Shown here piece by piece: positions 55,790-64,000 of a DNA stretch of 64,000 bases. The DNA is from Ursus arctos (taxonomy: Eukaryota; Chordata; Mammalia; Carnivora; Ursidae). Both the position numbers and the translations under genes were made by a program. Numbering within the stretch: position 1 is the first letter of the stretch; each line of letters starts with the position of its first letter. Location of the stretch: the NCBI RefSeq assembly GCF_023065955.2, contig NW_026622841.1, positions 19,713,501-19,777,500 of the forward strand, read 5' to 3'. The notes below the pieces were generated by a model that was given only the letters and a program-made list of their open reading frames with translations, made no database searches and was not told the origin of the DNA.

Positions 55790-56525
55790 ATAATAAAATC
55801 CTAACAAACTGAATTCAACAATACATTAAAAAAAATCATTCATCACGATCAAGTGGGATTTCTTCCATGGATGCAACGGTGGTTCAATATTTGCAAATCA
55901 ATCAATGTGATACCTCACTTCAATAAGAGAAGGATGAGAACCATACAATCATTTCAATAGATGCAGAAAAAGCATTTGACAAAGTACAACATCCATTCAT
56001 GATTTAAAAAAAAAAAAAAACCTCAACAAAGTAGGTTTAGAAGGAACATACCCCAACATAATACAGGCCATATATGAAAAACCCACAGCTAACTTCATCC
56101 TCAATGGGAAAAAATTGAGAGCTTTCCCCCTGAGGTCAGGAACAAGACAAGAATGTCCTCTCTAACCACTTTTATTCAACACAGTATTGGAAGTCCTAGC
56201 CACAGAAATCAGACAACAAAAGGAAATAAAAGGCATCCATCCAAATGGGAAAGGGAGAAGTACAACTTTCACTATCAAAAAACTGCTAGAACTGATAAAT
56301 TCAGTAAAGTCGCAGGATACAAAAGTCAATGTACAAAAATCTGTTGCATGTCTATACACCAAGAATGAAGCAGCAGCAGGAGAAATTAAGAAAACAATTC
56401 TATGTACGATGGCACCAAAAATAATAAGATATCTAGGAATAAATCTAACCAAAGAGGTAAAAGACCTGTACTCTGAAAACTATTAAACACTGATGAAGGA
56501 AATTGAAGATGACACGGAGAAATGG
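55790..56525 (+). mobile_element. Carnivore L1 ORF2 reverse-transcriptase fragment
   Basis: 'atcaagtgggatttcttcca', 'aatagatgcagaaaaagcat', 'ttgacaaagtacaacatcca', 'taacttcatcctcaatggga' and 'cagtattggaagtcctagcc' form a continuous L1 ORF2 match with modest divergence. Truncated at both ends, with an A-run at about 56006-56019 and an internal deletion near 56276. Confidence 0.93.
56187..56486 (+). pseudogene. L1 ORF2 protein remnant, RT catalytic segment deleted
   Basis: The frame reads MEVLATEIRQQKEIKGI at its start and ends YLGINLTKEVKDLYSENY, both typical of L1 ORF2p. Between them the DNA jumps at about 56276 from 'acaactttcactatc' to 'aaaaaactgctagaactgat', dropping the stretch of about 50 bp that in L1 carries the second catalytic aspartate motif. 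The fragment therefore cannot encode an active polymerase. It is a relic of the LINE, not a host gene. Confidence 0.9.
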
Positions 56526-56529
56526 TACT

Positions 56530-56680
56530 CCAATTTTTCAAAGTATTATTTCCTTTCATCTTCGTGGCAACTCTGCAAGCTTATTTGAAACTTAGAGGCA
56601 GGTTAAGAAACTTGCCTGCCACATACATTCAGGCAAACCTGCCATGAGACGAGAACACAGAGCTCAGACCTTCCCCCCAC
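56530..56680 (-). mobile_element. MIR SINE
   Basis: 'tttcatcttcgtggcaactc', 'ggcaggttaagaaacttgcc' and 'cgagaacacagagctcagac' match antisense MIR. Confidence 0.65.
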
Positions 56681-56789
56681 ATTCAGCCATCTTTTCCAGG
56701 TGTACCAAATCTCCCTTTTAGTATTTCCAAGTTCCTAAACTTCTAACCCTGCAAAAATAAAGGTAACTGAACATTACCCTATAAAATCC

Positions 56790-57990
56790 ATCAAAATAAA
56801 TCCTAATGGAATAAAGATTGTAGTAAAAAAAGCCATATTAAAAAAGAAATTGCATTTGAATATTCATATAATCTTTAGCATTGGAGAAAGAAACTTTAGA
56901 GGCATAGCGCTAACAGAAAAATAAAGATAGGATGATCTATAGATAAGAACAGCTTTATACTTGGGAATTTAAATCACCATAACTGAATCAAAATACAAAA
57001 TTACAATATGAGGAGATATTTGCAACATATATGGCAAAGAATTTACCTTTTCAATGTGTAATAATCACTTATAAATCAATAAGGTAAAGACCCCATTAAA
57101 ATGGGCAGAAAACATGAATAGGCCAGTTCCATTAAAAATACATGTAATGAGAAAACACAAAATAGCACAAACTGAAAGATGTCCAATCTCACTAGTAATG
57201 AAATTAATTGATGTTTAACTGATCTATCAGTTTGGTCAAGATTGAAAACAATACTCTTCCATTTGGCAATGGTGTGAAGAAAGTACACTCTCATACTTCT
57301 GGTGGGAAAGAATTTGTATAACCTTTCCTGAAGAACAATTAGGTAAAATGTTTTAAGAGTCTTTAAAAAATGTGGGGCGCCTGGGTGGCACAGCGGTTAA
57401 GCGTCTGCCTTCGGCTCAGGGCGTGATCCTGGTGTTATGGGATCGAGCCCCACATCAGGCTCCTCCGCTATGAGCCTGCTTCTTCCTCTCCCACTCCCCC
57501 TGCTTGTGTTCCCTCTCTCGCTGGCTGTCTCTATCTCTGTCGAATAAATAAATAAAATCTTTAAATAAAAAAAAAAGAGTCTTTAAAAAATGTACATACA
57601 CTTTGGCTCAGAAATTGTAGATACAGAGTTTCATCTTATACTAAAAATTACTCATGTGTTTAAAGATGTTTATTGCAGCATATATATTTTTAAATATCAT
57701 GAAAATAGAAATCAACCTAAATAACCAACTTTAGGGAACTGGTTAAACTATAATGAATTCGTACAGTAAAATACTTTAAAGCCATTTAAAAATATTATGT
57801 TGCAGGACAATACTGTTTTTTACCTGGGTAGAGTTTAGGATACATTGCTAATTGGGTAAAAAGAATCATTCTCAATAAGAGAAGTACTTTATTATATATT
57901 TTGGAAGGAAATCATGATACCTCTACACACACGCAAAAAAGTCTGAAGAACTATACACCCATCTGTTTCTAGTGCTTTCCACTGTATAGT
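56790..57990 (+). mobile_element. Old L1ME ORF2 and 3' region, interrupted by a SINE
   Basis: 'tatttgcaacatatatggca', 'taaaatgggcagaaaacatg', 'gatgtccaatctcactagta', 'actctcatacttctggtggg' before the SINE and 'gatgtttattgcagcatata', 'tttagggaactggttaaact' after it follow L1 ORF2 order. Confidence 0.75.
57374..57574 (+). mobile_element. Young SINEC (bear-type), 19-bp target duplication
   Basis: Full-length. 'aagagtctttaaaaaatgt' flanks it exactly at 57355-57373 and 57575-57593. The host is an old L1. Confidence 0.97.
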
Positions 57991-58930
57991 GATAATGCGA
58001 ATACAGCGTTGACCTCTTCTTATTTTCCAAATAGTCTGTTTTGAGCAAATTTCATGTTTCTAATTTTAAAAATACTGTTAAAATATAGAAGCATTACACG
58101 TAACATACACTTGAACTGATTTATGTTAAAGTCAACTAACTTGAGCCGGAGGCTGTTCAGGACTGCTTCGGAGCTTACAGAAGTATTTAGGTGAGTTAAG
58201 ATTTCCTCTTCGTTCCAATGGGGCAGAATAGTATCTCCGGGGAAGGACTCTGCTCTCTACTTTCTTTATCCCGTTTAGAGAGTGTCTTTCACAGGGTAAT
58301 GAGTATGGCTTGTGTTTCTACAAACACAGGGCTGGGCTGGAATGTCTAATAATCCCACTTGTCAGCGGCTCTTAGAGAGCAGTTCTTTTGATCTTCACAT
58401 CAAAATGTCTCCATGAAAGGCTGAGGTAGGGTTACTAATGAGCCAGCACATTCGAGTTGGAAGCTACTGCTTTCCATGGGTAGGTTTTCATCTCATCATC
58501 TCTGTGGTAATTCAGACTATTAAATAAATCAATTGAGACATGAAGGTATTACACAATTTAGCAAGAGCTGCTTTCTGTTTCCCAGGACCCCTGAGGGTCT
58601 CTGGTAGCTTGAGGGGTGGAGGACAGCTGGGGCCGGCAGCAGATGGAGAGTCCTGACGGGAGCCTCAGTCCCCTGGGAACTGCTGAGATACCTCCAAGGG
58701 AAGCACCACGAGGCAGAAGCCAGCTTGGAGGTCCTCTGTCTTTCAGACTCCGTCTCAGAGCCAGAATGGCTGCCTCTTGCCTTCCTTGGTTTCTTCCAGC
58801 AGATAAGGTATGGTCTTCACTGGTTGATTTCAAGCTGTCGTAAGTTTCAGTGCTTTCCGCACCAAGCTCTTAATTGTAGTAAAGTGGTTAATGTTGGAAG
58901 ACCTCATAAAGCAGCCACTTAACTTTTTTT
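57991..58930. other. Anonymous sequence
   Basis: No repeat recognised. A GC-richer patch around 58580-58800 holds overlapping frames on both strands (58558-58833 -, 58616-58843 +, 58725-58922 +) without known domains. Confidence 0.4.
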
Positions 58931-59103
58931 TGTTTTTTTAAAGATTTTATTTATTTATGTGACAGAGAGACAGCCAGCGAGAGAGGGAACACAGCAGGGG
59001 GAGTGGGAGAGGAAGAAGCAGGCTCACAGCGGAGGAGCCTGATGTGGGGCTCATGCCCTGAGCCGAAGGCAGGCGCTTAACGACTGCGCTACCCAGGCGC
59101 CCC
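58931..59103 (-). mobile_element. Young SINEC (bear-type) with internal deletion
   Basis: Antisense copy. Compared with 44181-44380 it lacks about 20 bp in the middle, including the B box region. 'gccacttaacttttttt' flanks it at 58914-58930 and 59104-59120. Confidence 0.96.
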
Positions 59104-59120
59104 GCCACTTAACTTTTTTT

Positions 59121-59884
59121 GTCAGTTCTATTCAGAGTGGGGGAAGAAAAGAACGACCATGACCTCATGCCCAGACCAAAATCAGAGAGTACAAATTGAG
59201 ATTTTTCAGACGCCGATACGCATGTTCTTTTTTTGCCAACGGGCTGTGTAAAGTTCTACTGTGGTAACAGTCTTTAAGAAACAAAGTATCCTTTGAGAAG
59301 AAGCCAATGATCATGGATAGTATACAGCTGGGGAGAAAAAGAAGAAAGGAAAAAAATGAAGTAGCAGGCTCCTCCTAACTAGAGCTCGCTCACGACAGGG
59401 AAGAAAGTCAGTCCAGGAAAAGCCAGTAGGTACTCCAAATTCTCCAGCTTTTGGTTTTGTTGTTAAAGGTTTCTTATTTCTCAGAAAATCTAAACAAATT
59501 TATAGCAACTTGGCCAAATCTTTTTAGTGACACCCTGGATGGATGTTTAGCAACCACATTTCATTACCAACCTTGGGATTTCTGCCGGGCACATTGGCTA
59601 GCACTGGTTTCTATGTTCCGGAAGGCTCTGGCGCTCTTTACAATTCTGTGGTTTGGTTACCTGTGCTGCTCAGCAGGATTATTCTTTTTCTTCAGGTGCT
59701 TTTTCACAAACAGATGTTATTACTAAACCAAAGACTCTTTGGGAGAGACTCCTGGATTTTGGATGAATTACTAGCTCTGAAGTGACTGGAGCCGTGTGAC
59801 AGGTGTTCACAGAGACGGGAAGCCAGTGCGTCTAAAGAGGGCATTTCACTTTAATACGATCTTCAGAGCTTTCAACTGTCAACT
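59121..59884. other. Anonymous sequence
   Basis: A 91-codon + frame (59451-59726) and an 80-codon frame (59543-59785) overlap in different phases. No domain is recognised, and there is no repeat. Confidence 0.4.
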
Positions 59885-59898
59885 TAGTACTGACGATG

Positions 59899-60341
59899 TT
59901 TTTTTTTTTTTTTTTTTTTTAATGATTTTTTATTATATTATGTTAGTCACCATACAGTACATCCCCGGTTTCCGATGTAAGGCTCGATGATTCATTAGTT
60001 GTGTATAACACCCAGTGCACCATGCAATACGTGCCCTCCTTACTACCCATCACCGGTCTATCCCATTCCCCCACCCCCCTCCCCTCTGAAGTCCTCAGTT
60101 TGTTTCTCATAGTCCATCGTCTCTCATGTTTCATTCCCCCTTCTGATTACCCCCCCCCTTTCTTTATCCCTTTCTTCCCCTACTGATCATCCTAGTTCTT
60201 ATGTTCCATAGATGAGAGAAATCATATGATAGTTGTCTTTCTCTGCTTGACTTATTTCACTTAGCATTATCTCCTCCAGTGCCGTCCATGTTGTAGCAAA
60301 TGTTGAGAACTCGTTCTTTCTGATAGCTGCGTAATATTCCA
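59899..60341 (-). mobile_element. Recent 5'-truncated carnivore L1
   Basis: The poly(A) tail (as T) and the 3'UTR ('tgttagtcaccatacagtac', 'tataacacccagtgcaccat') are followed by the C-terminal end of ORF2 ('cacttagcattatctcctcc', 'gcgtaatattcca'). 'tagtactgacgatg' flanks it at 59885-59898 and 60342-60355. The intact duplication and long tail indicate a recent insertion of about 440 bp. Confidence 0.96.
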
Positions 60342-60357
60342 TAGTACTGACGATGTT

Positions 60358-60967
60358 TTACATTTTCCCAACATTCTGTCCCCAAAATTGATCAATAGTT
60401 TCCGTCTTCTTTCTTTGGATGATCGTATCTCATCTGAAGGGAGAAGCTGCTCATAGAACACAGATGGTTCCAGCACTATTCTTAAAACTTCCAAGCCAAG
60501 CTAAAAACTATTTATTAGTGACATTCATTTCAAATTTCAGTTCAGTGTTGTGCTCATGGTGAACACTCGGGAAATGTTTCCCATCATCTGTTTAAAACGA
60601 CACAACCACAAGATTCATAAAAACAACCTATCCCTCCATATTGTCTTCTCAAAAAAGCTTTCTTTCATCAGACTTCCTACCACCTGCCTTTTTAACTAGG
60701 AAGAGTTGCAAAGGAGGAACTTCATCAGTGATTCAGATTTTATTTTTGTTGGTATCACCGACAGATTGTGGTCATGATAGTACCTGTGTTGGGTAACTTC
60801 TGAAAGTTTGGGATGGACACCATAGAGATGGGACAGGTTCCATTACTTTTATTTGTACTGGAAAACCAAGAAATTAATTTAACTCACTTAATTGCAGTGT
60901 CCACTTTCCTGTCGTGGCCTGAAGCCAAATCTGTAATATCTCCAAGGTATGCCTGTATTCTACCAAA
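60358..60967. other. Anonymous sequence
   Basis: No repeat or gene recognised. Confidence 0.4.
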
Positions 60968-61145
60968 GAATATTAGTCTATTTAATCTTACAAAATCTAT
61001 AGATTATACACAACAATTATTTCCAACTTATAGATGAGGAAACCAAGATTTGGATAAGTTAAGGGCCTTCGTGAAGTCACAATTTACACTTGGGATTAAA
61101 ACCCAAGACTCTCTCCTCAAAAGGCCCCTATTGCTAACCACAGTG
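60968..61145 (-). mobile_element. MIR SINE
   Basis: 'aacttatagatgaggaaacc', 'aagttaagggccttcgtgaa' and 'gattaaaacccaagactctc' match antisense MIR. Confidence 0.75.
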
Positions 61146-61249
61146 ATTCAGTCTCATTCTTCTAGAATAACAAAACCATCCTTCACCTAACATTGAAAAA
61201 TCAAGTCGTTCTTCACCTCTAAAAGGAGAAATAATAACACCAGTCTTCG

Positions 61250-61440
61250 TTGTTATGATCTCTTATAGCTGCAAAGTACTTTCAGGCTCATGATGTCAGA
61301 CTATCTTAAAAACAATTTTAGAAATATGTCTGAATATCCCCATTTCATAGATGAAGAAGCTGATTTCCAATAACTTGAAAAGATTCTCTCAAGGGTACAC
61401 AAATGGGTAAATGGCAGAAGCAAGCTCTCCATCCAGTCTC
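61250..61440 (-). mobile_element. MIR-like SINE, diverged
   Basis: 'gcaaagtactttcaggctca', 'tccccatttcatagatgaag' and 'ggtaaatggcagaagcaagc' follow MIR antisense order. Confidence 0.55.
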
Positions 61441-62254
61441 AGTGGTTCCAGGTGTGGGTTCCTCCACTTGCTGACGCTATTCTACGCAGAAAATGGTGAT
61501 GGGCCATGTTTTCTGTGAAATGCTGCCATTTTCTCGAAAGCAGTCCTGATGTGATAGCAACACTTTCCCAGAGGAAAGAAAGACCTGCAAAGTATTTGAA
61601 TTTGCCTTCCTACCCTGAGTCAACTCCAGGACCAGACTAATTTAGCCCATTTGTCAAGAGCAATTGGTTTCAATGTATATATGGTATTAAGATATCCTTG
61701 AGGAAAGAGACCATGAGACTCTGAAGCACCATATAAACTAAAATATACAAAAATGTATTGCATTCACTGAAACAGTTTTTAAATATTTAAATCTTAATTT
61801 TCTGTACTACAGTGGTCCTCCCTGGTTCCCAATAATAAAAAAAAAAATAACTAAATTTAGTTTAAGACTACTTTTCACTTTGAGAAGATGTGTGTGGTGT
61901 AATTCGCTTAATCTGGCTTAGCCAGCTAACAGTGCATTCACTCTGTTCCTCCTGCAGGAGGAAAAGTCAATCAATCCTTTCATCTCCCACTCAAGCTTCA
62001 CCTCCAATCATTGCAGCATCTTTCCACGCGCACTTTTGAATCCCCCACCCCTAACCTTTAATCAGCTTTGAGGTACCCACATGAAGATACTGTCTGAGAA
62101 GCCTCAACTCTCTCGCGATATTTTTCTTAGTTGAATGTCAATATTAGCTGTAACTTTCTGAATACTTATAAATTATTAAAGGAGGGCCCCAAATATGTTA
62201 GGTAGCCAGGGAAGAGCAACCTTGACTTAAGAATTCACTGTCATCCTCAGATAA
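61441..62254. other. Anonymous sequence
   Basis: No repeat or gene recognised. Confidence 0.4.
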
Positions 62255-62485
62255 CGTTTACTGAACATTTGCCAGGGGCCAGGCTGAGTGATTTATATCT
62301 ATTAATCTATCCACTCTTCACAATAGCTATACGAAGTGGGGTTTAAAATTTCCACTTCTTAGATGAGAAAACTAGGGCACAGAAAGGTCAGGTAATCTGG
62401 CCAAGTTCACCCAGAAAGTGCGAGAACTAGGTTTCAAGTCCTGGCTACGTGGTCTTAGAGCCTGTACGCTTCACTCTACATACTA
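62255..62485 (-). mobile_element. MIR SINE, nearly full length
   Basis: 'gaacatttgccaggggccag', 'cttagatgagaaaactaggg', 'gtcaggtaatctggccaagt' and 'ggtttcaagtcctggctacg' cover most of MIR in antisense. Confidence 0.85.
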
Positions 62486-62734
62486 GATTGAGAGGCAAAC
62501 ATTAGACCCTTCAAGACCTAAAAAAGAAAACCTGTTTCTCAGAGAAAAGGAAAAGTAAAATTGGAAATGGAGACAATATAAAAGGAACAGAATTTTCTGT
62601 CTGCCAACTGAAAATAAAATACATTAAAATGAGGTAGCCATTAATCAAAGGGGAGCTGAACACAACCCATGCAGGAGAAGTGTCAGAATGGAAGCCAGAA
62701 GATCTAAAGTGCAAAAGGTTGTAGGTTAGCGCAG

Positions 62735-62930
62735 AGCCCGAGATCTGAGTTCATGTACACTCAGCTTTACCACCGATGCGCTGTCAGGCAAGGTCACGGG
62801 GTCAGCGTCCTTGACCCTGTGCCTGTGCAGAGCCAGCGCTTTGAGCTTTAGTCCAGCTTCAGGTCCTACATTCAGAAGTGCCATTTGGGCTGGATAATCT
62901 CCACAATCTTCTTGCTTGACGCTTCTGGGA
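62735..62930 (+). mobile_element. Possible MIR-like fragment
   Basis: 'gatctgagttcatgtacact' followed by 'gctgtcaggcaaggtcacgg' is a diverged MIR-like arrangement. The 130-codon minus frame at 62726-63118 overlies this and the next entry, so it is not supported as a gene. Confidence 0.4.
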
Positions 62931-62944
62931 GGCGGCCCGGGCCT

Positions 62945-63090
62945 TAATGCATCAAGCGCTTGCTTTGTAGTTTCTCTAAGCCGGACACAGGGCTGGGTTC
63001 TATGGGGAGACACAAAAGCACAAGGCATGATCCCACTCCTCCCGGGAGGGGCGTTGGTGCTCACTAGTGACAGGGGAAGCTCCTGCAGAC
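62945..63090 (-). mobile_element. L2-like LINE fragment
   Basis: 'gccggacacagggctgggtt' followed by 'ggggagacacaaaagcacaa' and 'gcatgatcccactcctcccg' resembles the antisense L2 terminus. Confidence 0.5.
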
Positions 63091-63379
63091 CTGAATCCTC
63101 AGCCGGTATGGCTGGCACCTGCCGCCAGCTCCCTCAACGGCACATCTGACTCACGATTACTAGACACTGTTAGAATTTGCTACCGTCAGAATGTTGATGG
63201 AAGAGTTTTAAAGAGTACTGGGGGCTCCTAAAAGGATTAGGAAGTTGGGATAAAGTGCTTACTTCTTTCTCTAAAAAATTTTGGAATTGTGATGCCAGAG
63301 ACTCTGAGCTGTCCCACGGTATCCATTCTCTTTGTTTTCCTGATAAATAGAATGATTGATTTTAACTGGTCAAACATCC

Positions 63380-63570
63380 GGAATAAGACATTCCCCAGCC
63401 TTCCTTACAGGTAGGTGCGGCTGTATGACTAAACTTGGTAATGGGATATAATATAACTGTTGCATGCAACTTCTGAGAAATAGTCTTAGAGGGAAGTATC
63501 AGTCCTTTCATGCCTCTTCCTTTCTGCTGCTTGGAATAGAGACATAATGACTGGGGCTTAAGCAGCCATT
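63380..63570. mobile_element. Possible old MaLR LTR fragment
   Basis: 'gtgcggctgtatgactaaac' with 'ttggtaatgggatataatat' has the layout also seen at 24700-24960. Weak. Confidence 0.35.
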
Positions 63571-63739
63571 TTGAAACACGAAATAGAAGCCAGGTGCTGA
63601 TTACATGGAGCAACGAGATAAAGGACTCTAGGTCTCTGAGGACCATGAAATTACTTTTTCCAACTCTGTACCAGCTATCTTCTGTATTTTGTCTGTGAAC
63701 AAGAAACTTTCTATGTTTCTATGGTTTCTAGGATTTTAG

Positions 63740-64000
63740 CGTTTTTAGGTCCCACACACAAATCATATCATACAGTATTTCGCTCTCTCTGGCTTTTTCA
63801 CTTAGCATAATGCCCTCAGCTTTCATTCATGTTGTCACAAATGTTAAGACTTCCTTTTTCTGGCGGCTGAATTTTTTTTCACATCTTCTTTATCCATTCA
63901 TCTGTTGACACTTATGTTGTTTCCATATCTTGACTATTGTGAATAATGCTGCAATGAACATGGGAGTACCGATCTCTCTTCCAGATCCTGTTTTCATTTG
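63740..64000 (-). mobile_element. L1 ORF2 fragment, cut by window end
   Basis: 'ttcacttagcataatgccct', 'catgttgtcacaaatgttaa', 'tttatccattcatctgttga' and 'gaataatgctgcaatgaaca' are the antisense of L1 ORF2. It continues past the window edge. Confidence 0.88.

Noticed and set aside
59943..60134. Short frames beginning MKHERRWTMRN and its opposite-strand partner
   Set aside because: They lie entirely in the L1 3'UTR of a recent insertion.
62726..63118. 130-codon minus-strand frame
   Set aside because: Overlies MIR-like and L2-like sequence, lacks a recognisable domain, and has a competing frame on the other strand.

Overview
This window looks like carnivore nuclear DNA, most likely from a bear (Ursidae). 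The main evidence is thirteen tRNA-Lys-derived SINEs of the carnivore SINEC type. Six of them are the young form with the head 'gcgcctgggtggcacagcgg' and the tail 'aataaataaataaaatcttt', which I associate with bear/giant-panda genomes. The species call rests on memory of these families; no search was run. Base composition is AT-rich, CpG is depleted, and old mammalian repeats (L1M, L2, MIR, MER5A-like, MLT1, hAT) fill much of the sequence.

No protein-coding gene, rRNA, functional tRNA, CRISPR array or operon is supportable. The open frames are short. The recognisable ones come from repeats: the antisense strand of SINEs, L1 ORF2 remnants, and 3'UTRs of L1. The window is best read as intergenic or deep intronic sequence.

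Layout. 1-7 kb: mostly anonymous AT-rich sequence with an old L1 carrying a SINE. 7.2-7.4 kb: a compact CpG-dense, GC-rich patch, the only one of its kind noticed here. 8.5-12 kb: nested L1 fragments with a possible solo LTR, a SINE and a hAT element. 12-16 kb: L2/MIR relics. 15.7-19.9 kb: two SINEs and old L1s in both orientations around a CA microsatellite. 21-27 kb: L2, hAT, and an MLT1 LTR with an insertion. 29.8-32.6 kb: two large L1M 3' portions. 32.9-33.6 kb: an unexplained stretch with a 165-codon open frame and a promoter-like arrangement on the other strand. 34-45 kb: dense SINE insertions into L1, L2 and MIR, with motif matches for CTCF and YY1. 45-54 kb: L1M, MIR and L2. 55.8-60.3 kb: a carnivore L1 ORF2 fragment lacking the reverse-transcriptase catalytic segment, an old L1 with a SINE, another SINE, and a recent 5'-truncated L1 with an intact target-site duplication. 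60-64 kb: MIRs and another L1 reaching the window edge.

The most interesting observations are structural. A 112-bp segment is present twice in inverted orientation about 19 kb apart at about 97% identity, and one copy is joined to a SINE-like 3' tail. A SINE is fused directly to an L1 3' end at 38.2-38.6 kb. Both could be template-switch chimeric retroposons. The CpG patch and the 33 kb region are the best places to look for an unannotated transcript. I found no evidence of a new functional system.
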